Positions 21,761 to 34,950 of a stretch of 64,000 bases of DNA are shown one piece after another. The stretch's first letter is position 1; every line of letters begins with the position of its first letter. Origin of the DNA: Combretum micranthum (Eukaryota > Streptophyta > Magnoliopsida > Myrtales > Combretaceae); assembly GCA_024138025.1 (NCBI GenBank), contig JAMXBD010000390.1, positions 744,001-808,000 of the forward strand, in the 5' to 3' direction. The notes under the pieces were generated by a model that was not told where the DNA came from, searched no databases, and saw only the letters and a program-made list of their open reading frames with translations. The position numbers were made by a program, and so were the translations under genes.

Positions 21761-24700
21761 ATGATATAGGATTACTATTGTTTACACGTCTCAAATTTCT
21801 AATTCTTATTACCAAAGTATTTGGAGGAACTTGCTTTTATCAATTTCCTACATGCAGGTGCCTTAGTTTGTCAATAGAATATCTTGGATTTGGGCCTAGA
21901 ACTAGATAGGTTAGTAAAACGACAATGGGTCCATGGGCATTAAAGGTTGATTGATGCAGCCACTTTGATGGTCAAGTTAGAATTATGGTAATGGTGTTGA
22001 ATGAATAAAGTGACAAAATATAGGCTAAATGTTACCATCTCCTTTGAGGATGTCCTGAAAGAAGATTTATAGTGTATTAGCAATTAACAATTACTCAAAA
22101 TGGTAACTAAATCGTGGGGGTTGTTGTAAGTCATGGAAGTTACCTAAATAGTAGACAATAGGACACTAATCCACTTACTAAAAATATAGGGGATAGTACG
22201 TTGTTGGTTAAGTGAGTCGATCGGAACAAAGATCAGTGATCGAGTGAAGTAGGCAAGAAATGATTAAAAAGGATACTCATAACTAAAGAAATATAATTTT
22301 CAAATTTAAAGTCAAATGGAAGTCAAACAATGAAATTAGAGCCTAATTTTCTAAAAAATTAAAGTAGATGAGTAAACTTAATTGAATGTTTAATTTGGTA
22401 ATTTACAAATAAGATGAATTAAAGACCTTAAACTAGTCAAATTGCCAAATTTCTATACATGTGGACAAGTGGCATGGCTATTGAGCTAAGATTGATCCAT
22501 ATGACACAATGTGATAGAAAGAAAATCTTACTCTTCTAAAACCCTAGTAGCCACTTGTACATTTTCTCTCCCTTTTATTTCTTTTATCCATCATTTCTCT
22601 CTTCTAGAATCATCTCAAAAGTTTTAAGGTAAGAGTGTCTAAACCCTAATAACTATATTAGTGCTAATTAAGCTAAATAAATTTAAGATTAGTAAATGTA
22701 AAGAATGAAGGAATATCAGAAGAGAAGGAAGACTCTCAAGTTCAACTAATTTCATAAGAAGGTAAAACCATGGATTTAAAGAGTGATACTAGGAGTTTTA
22801 TAACTATTGAAAGGTAAAAATTGACTTATTTTGGTAATTAAATATCAAATTCTTGAAGAATTTAAAAGCATTATTTTAGAGTTATAGCTATAACTAGAAG
22901 AAGTGGTGCAAAATATCGAATGAAATAAGCTACTAAACTAGCTAATATTATTGGAATTTGATGCTAATTGATATGGGTTTGCTAAGATTGAGTGTTATTA
23001 ATGCGTAGACTTAGGAAATTGTAGTACAAGTAGGTGAAAATTCAAGTTTCCTTGATGAAATTGATTATTGAGTTGTTATATACATGAATTCTTGGTGGAT
23101 AAAGGATATTAGATGTATAATGTAATTGGTAAGTGCATAAAAGTAAAAAATTAGTGAAATTGAGGACTTAGGTGCACATATGTGTGGTGTGTTTCAATTA
23201 AGAGGAAAAATGATGTTTTAAATCTAGAAATTTTGATTATTAATGAGAAATTGAATATTTAGGTGATGAATTATAAGGATATAAATTAATAGAATCAGTA
23301 TACAAGTGATTACATAAGTAGAAATAGTTTTATTTGATAAATTGTGTTAAATGAAATTTATGAGAAAAACCTAATTTGAATGGGATAGTTTAAGGGTTAA
23401 ATTGAAGTTGGTTTTGAACTATAATTAGTTTAATTATTGAATTGTCGAGCTTCAACTGGAAGAAATTGATTATAGGTTGTTTTGAATGATTTGAAATGAT
23501 GATTTAGTGATTTGGTAATAATGAAAGAGGAATTAAATTAGGCATATGACTAGAAATTTAGGCCTTTCATGATTAATAAGTAAAATTGATGGAATTAGAA
23601 GTCTAGGATCTCGTCATTAAATTTAACAGGACCGGTTCTGTCACTATTCAATGGCTTATACCATATCTAATCGTGATCGAATCACTTAAATAGTAAATAT
23701 TCCATTACTATATTTATTTTAATAATTAGATGGTTAGCTGGACAGTTCTATTAACGAAATTATAGAAGCTCCCTACAAGTCTATATGGATAAGGAGTGTT
23801 ACATTAAAAAAATTAATTATCAAATATCTATTATGAACTTAGAGATATGGAAAATTGAAATGAGTGGTTATATGGATAATTAATGATCATAAAGTGATTA
23901 AATGCTACATAAAGATACAACTTGTGAGATAGCATTTGTATGTGAAATTTGCATCTTTGTGGTGATAAATGATTAGTTGGATATAAAATAGCAGGTTCTA
24001 AAGCTTTGGAAGTCCATTTTTAATATAGACACACGATGAGTTATAAATATCCCTAATTTTAAAGTATTACATTACTAAACTTAGATTTTACTCATATTAT
24101 GGGCACTACTAATTATCCTAGTGTTCGTTCATATGTAAAGAGAAGTTATGTTTATATAAATATATATATATATATATTTCCTATGTATTTTTACATATGT
24201 ACTTATTTTCTTTATGTGATTGTGAACTCACTTTCACATTTTATGTGTAATTATCAATAAATAATGTTAGCTATATTGTTTTGTTGTCATTTAATATGTT
24301 TAGGTTTTGTAGAACTTATCACAAGATACAAGCAAAAAAACCATTAAAAAAAAATTCTAGCATTATAGAATGCCAATGATATAAATTTAAATATTTTACT
24401 ATAAATGCAATAAACAATTTAATGCATAAGATAATTTTGCTAAGAACTCTATTGTAAGCCGTTGCAAACTACAAACTTAAATTATTATATTTGATATTTT
24501 AAATGTTACAACTAAGTAATTGCAGATTTGTAATAATGTCTCATTTCTTTATTTGAAGTGTTATTTTGATATTAGAATTTCATTACTAGTAAAAATAAAT
24601 AATCGTTTTATTTGTATAAAATTTATTTTTTCAAATTTACTTAAGCTACATTCATTTTTTAATGCATAAAACAATAAAATGGTTGTCTTTTATTTTAAGC

Positions 24701-25254
24701 AATAGGCACTTACAGTAACCAAAAAAAATTTATTGCATAACATTTTAAACAAGAAAATTAAGGCTTAAAGCAACAAATAGTGTTGATGCTTTAGACCTTT
24801 TTCGGTGTAGCATTTGTCAATAAAATAAGAACTAAGTTAAATGAGTATCCATACATTAAGAAGGCAAGGCGCAAATTACGTTATTATTTTAGTTTTGAGT
24901 TATTTTTTAGGCTATTTCAATGTTATTATAAGGAATATATATATATATATATATATAAAGTGAAAATCACGAGTTATGCAAGAAGCTTAGAATTTTGTAG
25001 GTTTTAGCGAGTATCCATCTCAACATGGTTCCAAAAGGTAATAATATAAGTTTCTTCTCTAAATATTTAGGATGCACATCTACTATATGACAGATACAAG
25101 GTTTAGTAAATGGAGAAAATCTTTTCTTTTTCTTTTTCTTTTTTTTAATGGGATACTTAATGAGAAATTAAAGCATACAATTTGAAGACACTGATTGCAT
25201 AACTACTATATAAGATAGTCTATTAGATGTGTAAATTTCATCATTTTAACTACT
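21761..25254. other. AT-rich decayed repeat sequence, no gene recognised
   Basis: About 3.5 kb without a supportable coding frame. A stretch at 22440-22640 (ACCCTAGTAGCCACTTG, then CTCTCCCTTTTATTTC, then TTTAAGGTAAGAGTG) resembles an LTR leader with a splice donor. The part at 24690-24850, containing TTGATGCTTTAGACC and TTTTTCGGTGTAGC, resembles internal sequence of decayed DNA transposons. TA runs are at 24157-24176 and 24938-24956. None of these is bounded well enough to annotate separately. Confidence 0.4.
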
Positions 25255-25624
25255 CAACGTGTCACGCCCCGAAGAGTACCCTAAACGTGGCAGTCCGCTA
25301 CATATAATATCAAGGCTTAAGAATGGCTACCTTAGTCATGCGAAAGCCCTAGTATTATATGTAAGGCGTATAATCATGGTAATAGGAGACGCTTTTGGGA
25401 AGCATAGTTTAAGCAAGTAAAGATAAACATACAAGAATCTAGAAATAAAGTATATCATATCATTAATAACCAAAGGTCTATTACATAACTTCTTAGGGGC
25501 ATACCCCCGCTAATCCCATGGATCGTGATAAACTTTATAACATCCAAAATACTACATTAAAGATTTCAAAGGAATTCTAATCTAAGTCTTTGAGTAGATT
25601 TCCTCCAAAAGCTTCAACATATAA

Positions 25625-25670
25625 AACTTACACGGATACGGGGAGACCTCGGGCACAAAAATAGGTGTTC
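25625..25670 (-). other. Second putative LTR mini-exon, copy F
   Basis: On the minus strand, TGCTCAG is followed by GAACACCTATTTTTGTGCC and CGAGGTCTCC, then TCCGTGTAAGTTTTA, a donor-like site. Equivalent 40-50 nt segments lie at about 11885-11925 (B), 44410-44460 (I), 12465-12515 (E), 38625-38665 (G) and 58265-58310 (J; CAG...TATCAG|GTATGAG). The reading frame is not conserved among copies, unlike in the first mini-exon. Confidence 0.4.
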
Positions 25671-26349
25671 CTGAGCATACAAGTATCTATAGGGGTGTAA
25701 GCTTATGGGCTTAGTGAAAAAATCTCAACATTCATACTCGAAGAAAATTATCAATCAAGTTTATTATTCAAACATATGAAATGCAACAACCACGTGAGCA
25801 TACAAGACATATGACTTTTCGGGAATCATATGTTGAATGAATTACGCCCTTCATTCGGGGTTGGGTATTCAGGCCAACTACAGCCACAACTTTTAAAAAC
25901 ACTTTTATAGATCTTACCGGCTCCTATACGCCATAAAAAAAAAACTTGTAGTTATTACAGGTCCTACTAGCCACCAATTTAAGTAGTTCTTACTAGCTTC
26001 TGCTCGCCACTCACATGATATACCAGTTATGTCTACCACCACTATTATACACTTGTCCCACCAATTGTATAGTAGTGAATGCAATGTGACTTAACATATG
26101 AAGTGCATGAATAATTTCTTTAATTAAAGTCTAGTAGTTATATTTAACTTCTTTCAAGTGATCAACCAATTTCAAACACTTCAAGATATTAATGCACATA
26201 CAACTTTATTACAAACAAATCGAGTTTCGATATACTTAGTGTTCTTTCACTTATTATCATACACTTCCTTTTGATTTTTCTTAAATTCTAGTGCAACTAA
26301 TTTTACAAGCACAATCAAGAGTTTGAAGAATAACGGGGAATAAACTCAC

Positions 26350-26447
26350 TCAGCCATGATGACACCTTTCTTGAAGCGGATGAGTCGTTCGGGATTTCCA
26401 CTAATCGTAATAATCTTCGGGATATGAACAATCCTCCTCGAGATTAT
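26350..26447 (-). other. Putative LTR mini-exon with acidic 14-codon frame, copy F
   Basis: Acceptor TTCTTTTAG, then frame NLEEDCSYPEDYYD and TAG (codons 26445 down to 26401). About 50 nt follow, ending TCATCATGGCTGA at the donor GTGAGT (26344-26349). The ATGGC context is a favourable plant start and is the first ATG of the inferred spliced transcript. Confidence 0.7.
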
Positions 26448-27359
26448 CTAAAAGAAAAAAAATACTTAAGATGAGTATTTCATGAACTTCTTTTCTTGAA
26501 GATTCTAATCTTTTTTTAAAATTGCGGTAAAATCGTATAAGGGGAAATTCCAACTTAAAATGGCCATAACTTGCTCATTTTAACTCGGAATTTTGCGTAT
26601 AATATACCGTTTTCTACCTACTTGGAAAGATCTACACATTTCTAAACTTATTTTCATAAAAATAGGTCTTTTGGGTTCCGAAAAGACAGCGACCAGATTT
26701 TCCACGAATTTGCAAACATTTGTTTTCTTTCTTGTAAATAAAGCTCATTTGAAAAGATAAATATTTCAATTATTTGGTAAACTTTTGAAAGGTATATATA
26801 TATTTGTAATGACTCATAACAAATATATGAAGTAAATGAAGTTGTCTCAACTTATAAAAAGTAAGGTTTTAAAAGACTTTGAACTTGAGATTCTATTGAA
26901 TATTTATTTTACTTTTGAAAGATCTTGAGTTATTGAGATGAATATTCTATTTCTAAATTTAATCTCTCGTAATTTCTTTAAATTCCTAAGGTGTGGTTTT
27001 ATTTTCAAGACTTGGATTCAAAAAGTAATAAAATGACAATTTTTGTTTCTTGTAATGATTCCAAAAGAATATTTCTTGATGAAAGATAAGTTTTCATAAA
27101 ACCTTTTGTTTACGAAAAAAAAATCATTTCCAAGCATGTTCATGAGTTTTTAGGAAATCTATTTCCTATTTTTATTTCACAAGAGCTTTTAGTTTTAGAA
27201 AGACACTTCCTCATCTATTTTTGTTGAGACAAAAACATTATGTTCATGCATGAATATGAATCATAACTATAGAAATATAAAGGAACATAATAACTTGAAA
27301 GCTTAAGTAAATAATAGAGTAAATCAAGTATTGGGACCTTAGCTTCATCAAGGTACCCC

Positions 27360-27382
27360 GGGACTAAGAAAAGACTAGTCCC
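27360..27382 (-). other. Conserved LTR hairpin, copy F
   Basis: Perfect GGGACTA/TAGTCCC stem, followed on the plus strand by the conserved TTTTGACTTGATGAGGACAA and a pair of GACTAG motifs. Confidence 0.6.
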
Positions 27383-27742
27383 GAAAAGAAAAGAGAGAGA
27401 AATTGTTTTGACTTGATGAGGACAAGTCTAAGACTAGAATGACTAGTCTTAAAATCAACTTGAAATAAATCGCGATAAAGTAAATAAATTGCATGAAAGA
27501 TAAATAAATTGCAAGATAATGAGCTTATATGCTCTAAATAGTATATATAGCTATATAGATATATTAGATAGTAATAACATAAAGGAAACATAAAGAACAT
27601 AAAGGAACATAAAGAGATTGATTTTATGAACAAAAATAAAGTATGAACTTATTGTTGCTTTCTTAACCTTTATGGTTTTAGAAAACACACACTAAGTTCA
27701 TACTAAGTAAATGAACATGTGGATATCTTGAAGGCATATTAC

Positions 27743-27892
27743 CTAAAAGAAAAAAAAAAAAAAAGAAGAGAAGAGCTCCTTGTAGAAGACTTCTTGGAGA
27801 GAATTCTTGAGAGAATTTGAGAGAGATTTTGGTATAGTAACTTTAGAGAAGAAATGGTGTGAAAGAAGTGAAGGTATGAGGGGGTATTTATA
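27743..27892 (-). promoter_or_regulatory. LTR promoter and ATG-free leader, copy F
   Basis: TATA box (minus CTATAAATAC, 27885-27892) and a leader with no ATG up to a donor TTTTAG|GTAATATG (AG at 27743-27744). A pyrimidine run (minus) precedes the donor. Confidence 0.6.
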
Positions 27893-29534
27893 GGAAAATG
27901 TGGGAGATAATTTGTGTTAATTAAATAATTGAAAAATAAAACAATTTGAGGCATTATGGGGAGGGGGGGCGCGGCGCTACTTCATGCATAAAGAGGGGGA
28001 AAATTTATTTTTTTGTTATTTTGTTAATTAAAAGTAAGAAATGAAAGATGTGAAGTTGTATTGGAAATGAAAATGTGTAAGAAATAGGTGTATGGGTTGT
28101 AAGAGTAGGTTGTAAGAAAAAGTAGAGATAGATGAATAGTGTAGAATAGTAGAAAATAGTGTAATGTAAAAGTAGACATGACAATTAAATACCGGTAGTA
28201 AGAAAATACGCGTATAAAAGCGATATCTGATATTTCTAGCTACCGAAAAATTACGAAATTGATATTTTTGGAAATCTCATATTTTTACGAGTCTAACGGT
28301 ATATTCGGAATATTTTTCCTATTCCGGCTTCCGGACACGTTTTTCAAGAACTATGTCCGATCGGGTTCAAAGGACACTCGAATTTTGAAAAACTGATATT
28401 TTTATAAAACCTATAGCTATTACGAACTATTACAACTAATTTTCCCAACTTCGTTTTCTAGGGCTTGAGAAAACGGCAATGCCGGACTTAAGCGGTTACG
28501 GTAAACTAGGGTTTGGTTGACTCTGGGAAATCCGGTTGACTTCCGATTAGGGTTTAAACTATAATTCGGATCCAAAAATTTCGGGGATTTACACAATGTG
28601 TAGTTAGAAGCTAACTGTATGTAAAGCCCCTTTATGTAGTTAGAGATGGATTCACCCAGCACCAATGGTCTTGGTTGTAAAATTGTGGAATAAGATTAAC
28701 CTAGCCTAGGTTGGCTCTAGGTTAGGTCTAACGAGCCAAGGAGTCCTACGATTTTAGTTTGATCTGTGAGAATTCAACTTTAAACTTTAAAGTTTAAAAA
28801 AAAAAAAAAGCATGTTGTCTTTAACCTATTTTAGAAGACTTGTTAAGGATATGTATTTATTCATGTACAATTACATTTAACTTGAGTATTAATATAATAA
28901 AAAATTAGAGATTGTAAAGAAAATTAAAAGATAAAAACAAATCCAATATTATAAAGAAATTCGATTTTCCATTTGTTAGGAACCTCTATAAATCATACCA
29001 AACGTGCTTAAAGGTTATATGAAGTGCTATCCCATGTGATACATGCGAAGGTTGATCTTAGAGATGCCCTAATTTGATGATATATGGATGGATGTTGTAG
29101 AGACGCATGAGAGAAGGAATAGACAAACTCAGGTCTTATAGTGCACATGTGATGGTAGATCAATTATGATGTTCTTGATTTTTTTTTTTATATGTTCTTG
29201 ATATAGTATGTGATTGAATCTTTTGTAGAGTTATTCCATCTGAGTAATAACATTTATGCAAAGTTTTCTAATTGTTTGAATGTTTTAAAGGAGGCATAGG
29301 GGGTTCGTATTTATAGAATTTGGTCACCAATTTTGACCATCGAATGAAGCTAAATTAGGTGGATTAGAGAAGCCCTTGTTAAGAACCGTTAGATCTTGAT
29401 GATCAATGAATCAGTATGAAACATTCTTTTCTTATATAACTCTTGGACTTCAGACTTGCTAATGGGTTTAGTAAAATCCATATAAGATGGTCCTTCTTCA
29501 ATATAATAGAATCCTACATTGTTTTAAAATAAGT

Positions 29535-29905
29535 GTGGCTCGCTTGACAAATTAACAAGTTTCAGCTTAACCGAGTTTTAGCAAACCCAACAAGTATAGG
29601 CTCAAGCTCATTTACATGAATGATTATACATATAGTTATATTTATAATATTATATCAATATAAATAATTATATTAATTTAAATAATTATACATAATGAGA
29701 TAAAATCATAAAAAAAAAAAATCATCTACGAACCTGTTTGTAAGTTCTTAACAAGCCTATTTACAAGCCTAAAGAAAATCTTATACTTGGCTCATTTAAC
29801 TAAATGAGCTTCATTTTGTGTTTGACTTCAACTTGTTTATTAAACGAGTTCAAGTTGACTCGAGCTTAAATAATTAGCAAATAGCTCAACTCATTTGCTG
29901 CCCTA
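29535..29905. mobile_element. Possible non-autonomous DNA transposon, degenerate
   Basis: Both halves are rich in GCTCGAG/CTCAAGC-type words in opposite orientation (GTGGCTCGCTTGACAA on the left; GACTCGAGCTTAAAT and CATTTGCTGCCCTAA on the right). The right end CTGCCCTA resembles the ends of the elements at 30494-31025 and 36276-36688. The left boundary is uncertain. Confidence 0.35.
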
Positions 29906-30493
29906 ATTATAAGAAAGCCCAGCAAAGCTTTTGAGGCTTATAAGAAGTCTAAATAACACAAAGAAAGCCTCCTTCAAATCTATATCTCGCACATTAGAAA
30001 ACCAAGTAGGACTAAGAGTAGACGAATCTATATCTCTCTCTAAGGCTTATCAAGCTATATCTCTTTAAGACATTCTTAATTGAGCTAAGTTTTCTATGCC
30101 CTGCTATTAACCTAGTATATTGTATACCGGTCATAACATTCAATTAGCTAAGAACTTTATTGTCAAAATAACTATCTATAAAACTATAATTATTTTTTTA
30201 TGTTGTTAAAAGTAATTAATTAAACGCTAATGGAAAATAATTTTTCCTAGTTTATGTAGTAGTTTAAATTTTCAAGATCATTAAATTGTACATTTCTTTG
30301 TCTTATAATATTTTTTTTATTATTTTTCTCTTTAAACTAGTTGAGGATCACCGGTTCCATGGCTTGTTTGGACCTAATCCCCCATGGTTCTTGTCTCTGT
30401 TCTAGAATTAATGAGCTGATTTTAAGTCGGCTCACAGTGTAGAGCTAATATATAAATTATTCATATATTATATATCATTTTATACTATATAGT

Positions 30494-31025
30494 TAGGATT
30501 GTAAATAAGTTGAGCTGATAAGATATAATACTAAGCTCAAACTTAACTCAAACAAAATATTGGGAGCTCGAAACTCAACTCAAATTGATACTTAAGAAGC
30601 TTGAAATCAACTTGATTAGGTTTGATTATTTTTGTAAAAATCGATTAGGCTAAATAATAAGTTGAGATTTGAGAATATAATAAGATTTTAATTGGCTTAG
30701 TCTTAAAATATAATAAACGTGAACCATTGAATATATATTAAAAAAAAAAGATAAACCAAGATATAAAAATAAGAGGTGAATTTTATGAAAAAGAAAAAGC
30801 TTTAAAATGGGAAAGAATACAATTTTTATCATTTTTGTATAAAAAAATATTAAAAGTTTGAATAAGCTTGTGAGCTACTCGAATAAAATATTTTAGAACT
30901 CAAATTTAGTAGTTACTTAAGTAGCTCAAACTCGAATTCGACTCAATTGCAGTTAAGTCAAATTCAAATTATCATCGAGTTAAACTTGAGTAGCTTGCAA
31001 CTAAGCTCGAGTCAATTATTGCCCT
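30494..31025. mobile_element. Non-autonomous hAT-like element with imperfect TIRs
   Basis: Left end TAGGATTGTAAATAAGTTGA; right end in reverse complement AGGGCAATAATTGACTCGAG. The internal sequence is filled with GAGCT, ACTCAAA and CTCGAAT words on both strands, giving a partly self-complementary structure. No transposase. An 8-bp TSD is not evident. Confidence 0.45.
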
Positions 31026-34000
31026 GTAAATATAATATAGTAGCGTTAATTTTGAATCATGAAGACACTATATATATATATATTACCAATTACAACAAAA
31101 GTGGGGGATTCCAACTTAAAATCTATCACATAAGAGAGTAAGGAAGATACAGTCAGTTACAAGGCCATATGCAGGAACACACTATATTAAGAAGACAATA
31201 TTGCAGTAATCTTTTCTTACCATTTAACCAAATCTGATAAAAGTAAGGACCACCTATGCTCGCGTTAGTTCCGGCACATAGATAGGCACGGAGCCATTTT
31301 CATTCTGAAATCAGTGTGTCATTGATTGGAGACCTGTACATGAGATCATATTGGCTCGGATTCACCGGTTAACGGGTCCGAAAATAGTGGACCTTGAAAC
31401 CGGCCTGTTGGGGGCTGGGCAGTCCTTGGCCTGTAAATCCGCTCTAAGGAAAGATTTTCCTAACTTTTTAAGATAAAATTTGAAAAATGGAAAAATAAAA
31501 TTAATTTCAAATGAGATAATGTTAGAACTTAAAATAAAAATTAGGTTGAACAGGTTTATAATCTTTATAGATATCGTCATGTTTCAAAAATCGAACTGAA
31601 ACGGAATCGGAACCATTGAGTCCAGATCTTAAAATTGTGAAATTGGGACCAAAACTGTCTCCCATAGTTTTTGTCTGTTTCTATTGGACCAGTGGTTCCT
31701 AATCCGATTATGGAATCATTAATTTTTTGTAAGTTAAAATTTTAAAAAATAAATAAATAAATTTTAGTTTTTAATAAGTTTGTTTTAAAATCAAAATAAC
31801 AACTGAGTCTAAAAGTATTCAACTAATATTTTAAAAAACTTGTTTGGGATGTGCACTTATTTATATACAAATACATCCAATATTAATTGTGGTGTTAGTA
31901 GTATGGGATTATAAAAGACTTTAGAAGAAAAAAAAAAAACAAAACTACAATACAAAAAAGGCCTCAAATTATTAAGGAATGAGATTTTGCTTTTAAGAGA
32001 TGTTTATGTAAATTAAATTAGACATTCTTTTAAGTTATATTTATTTGTTTTGCTGTTGAATATGTAATAAATTGTACTATTAAGATAAAATAGTTTAAAC
32101 ATAATTAATATTGCTTTTTCAAATTTTCTCTAATTTTTCTTTTTTTTTTCAATGGAATCGGCTAAAATATCTAGTTCTATCTAATTCTAAGCCAAAGAGC
32201 CACTTACAAACAACGAAATTAGCAGTTCCCTAGCTGATTATAGAACCACCCAACTGGTTCGATTCCCAATTTGGAAGCAAATCATGTCCTTACCTACTTG
32301 AATCCATTTTTTTAAAGAATCATTTAGGTATATATTTAATTTTGCACAAGCAAGTTCACCTTTAATAGTAATGTTAGTAAAATGAGACTGAAATACTCTC
32401 AAGATAAATAGATACCACATCAAAAATAAGATCTTACTTTTCCTAAAAATGCATAAAACCCAACCAAATATGCTTTTAAATATATTTATTTCTTCTAGTA
32501 TTATGCTATGATAGGTAATAAACTTTCACTATTTGTATAAAAATAGTTTAAACCTTTGTTATTTACTTACATTCATGTTTTTTCCTTTCAATCTTCTTTT
32601 CTCTTACTTTCTTATAGGACCATGTAGGACCTAGTGGGTCTTATGGGTTCGGGTCACTCTTTTAAGTCTTGTGGACCTACCAAGTCCAAGGGGTCTAGAC
32701 ACGTCTACACAAGTTAGGTTCTAACGTCTTTGACATCGAGTTGGGCTACTCAAATTGGTTCTAACTCTTGTTCATTTTTTTTTTAATCGAAGTTGGCCTT
32801 GTAAGGGTTTAAGGTTTTCCATTCTAAATATTGATTAAATTATATGATAAGTCAAGTCTGTTTTTGCAAATAGAGCTCAAAATTTTAGAAAATTATGCCT
32901 ACATGTAGAAATATCAAGTAATTTTTAATATGATACAATAACATAAATAAGGTACGATTTAAATTAAATTATAGAGAGAAGTAAGGTACGGGATGATATA
33001 TTACAGAAAAAAATAATTATGACTAGAATAAATTTGATTATATTATAAATTAATTATTTGCAGTCTTTATTCTTTTTTTTTTTCTATACTTTTAATATTG
33101 ATATAAATTTAACATAATAAGGAGGAACAAAAAAAAAAAAAAAATGATCATCACGGCCAAACATAAGTTTCCTTCCCTATCATTGAGATCGACGTGGCTC
33201 CAATATATGTCACTTGGAAAATTCTTATAAGAAGAATTCTGAAAAACGTGGGAATAAGGCAACAAACATAGTTTTCCGGCTTTGCCCACTTGAACTTGAT
33301 CTGCTTTACTCTGTATATCGAGTATTTTATTATGTTACAAATGAAATACACTAAAAAAGAGCTTTGATTTTGTGAATAGAACCAGCAAGCAACGATAAAA
33401 GTGGTTTGTTGTAACTTGTAAGCTAAAGCGGAATCATAAGAGTCTATGTCTTGGCTCGGGCACGTTGCCAAATTGCGTCTGTTTGGACAGGTCTAGGTCT
33501 AGAAATAGTGTATCTGGAGCCGATCCCGAGGAAGGCCGAGCCGATATTGGTTCTAATAACCAACGGGTTATGGGCTGGTTTATGGCCTAGTGGCTCACCA
33601 TAAATTTTTGTAGTCTTTGAAAATAAATTCAAAAAATAAAAATAAAAATGAACTTAATTTTTTTAAAAAGATAAACTTTAAAATTAAAATAAAAACAATA
33701 TAATCTTTAACCTTTTTTTTTTTAAAGAATTGTTGAAGATATATATGTATTTATATATAAAGTCATTCAATTTAAGCTGTATTGTTGATAACATGTGACT
33801 ACAAAATATTTTCAACACAAAAATAAGTACTACATGGTGGTATAAGTTTACGTAATCCAACCAAACATATATTTATATAGTTATTACTTGTATTGTTGAC
33901 AATAAATGGTATGAATAGGCAATAATTTTTCACTATTAAGATAAAAATAACTCAAACATTGCAGAGAATCATTTCGATAATTAGACTATTAGCCTAATTT

Positions 34001-34339
34001 AATATCACGAGCTAGTCTTTTGGGCTAATGATAAGGCTTATAAGACTAAGTCCAATAAGGGATGTCGTAAGGAGATTTGGCTTCGTAGGCTCGAAACAGG
34101 GATTGTCGGACTGGTTTATATTGCTCTCGACTTAATTCGATATTTTTGCGCGTAAAAAGTAGACTCCAAAAATATATTCCTAGGTTCATTTGAGCTCTAT
34201 GTAATTAAAATAGGGCTTATATGAACTAAAATAGGTCTTCGTCCTTTTTATATTGAAAATGGGTTTCTTTTATATAATAAAAGAAATCAAACCCATTTCC
34301 AGCCCAACTCACTATTATAAGAAAAGAAGGTTTTAACAT

Positions 34340-34800
34340 TAGATCATTATAAAATGATCTAATGGTCACCAGCAATTCTTAATCTTAATTGTTCGTTTGA
34401 GTATTATCCAATGGCTGGTATCAATCTTCATCATCTATAAATAAGAGGTTTCCCCTTTTATTTGGAGAGGATCCTGCATATTGTTAAGATCAAGAGCAAT
34501 GCAGAAACTCTACTGAAACATCTTTGAGAAAGATCAAAGCACCTATTATGTAACAAACGAGTAAAAAACAATCGAGTTTACTTGATTTGATTTTTTATCA
34601 CAATCACTCACTCGAGAAACCGAGTTTGCTTCTTCTTCCTCCCGCGCCTCTCTATGTGACATCCAACACGTATTATAAGTTTAAAACTTCTCTTAGGTCG
34701 ACCACTATGCCTATCGCACGTGATCAACTAGCTGCCACAATCCCAACAATACAAACATTCATTGTTTACTTACATTTACTTTTTTCCTTCTAGATTTTTC
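34340..34800 (+). promoter_or_regulatory. Promoter-like segment, possibly from an LTR
   Basis: A TATA box (CATCTATAAATAAGAGG, about 34430-34446) is followed by a leader-like sequence with TTTGGAGAGGATCC and CACTCACTCGAG. The layout resembles an LTR R-U5 region. No element ends or PBS were found, so the origin is unassigned. Confidence 0.35.
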
Positions 34801-34950
34801 CTTTTATTATATTTATTATTATTTTTTATATTGAACTAAGTGGGACTCAACAGCTCCCAAGAGGTCAGGTTAATAACCAAACCTAAACCACGGGGCCAAT
34901 GGGTCCCGAGTTTGGCCTTGTCATTATCAGGCCATTAGTTCATGTTAGAT

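Larger units (their letters stand above)
25260..28593 (-). mobile_element. Family 1 LTR copy F, solo LTR, TSD CAACG/CAATG
   Basis: The plus strand reads TGTCACGCCCC...GGGATTTACA, 3334 bp. Flanks are CAACG (25255-25259) and CAATG (28594-28598), a TSD with a single C-to-T difference at a CpG. All sense-strand landmarks are preserved: U3 block 28191-28216, TATA 27885-27892, donor about 27742, hairpin 27360-27382, acidic mini-exon 26350-26447 and a second putative exon near 25625-25670. Confidence 0.9.
28599..34950. other. Mosaic of degenerate non-autonomous repeats, no gene recognised
   Basis: Several diverged copies of one AT-rich repeat are visible. The shared part (AACTTGTT, then GGATATGTATTTATTCATG or similar, then TACATTTAA) occurs at about 28840-28900, 31845-31890 and 33725-33790. 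A related tail with AACCAAACATAT and CACTATT..AAGATAAAA-like text occurs at 31970-32110, 32455-32560 and 33855-33960. Between them are GGTTCC/GGGCC-rich stretches (31330-31440, 31560-31700, 32620-32770, 33436-33600, 34850-34925). Such sequences are common in plant non-autonomous hAT-like elements; here that is an inference. The longest open frame (33151-33471, minus) has no recognisable domain. Confidence 0.45.

Noticed and set aside
33151..33471. 106-codon minus-strand open frame in the repeat mosaic
   Set aside because: No recognisable domain; it ends in a poly(A/T) tract and lies between decayed repeats. Judged a chance frame, though it is one of the longest uninterrupted ones in the window.
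34340..34560. Pararetrovirus-like promoter
   Set aside because: The TATA and leader layout is also normal for LTR retrotransposons, and no viral coding remnant is nearby.
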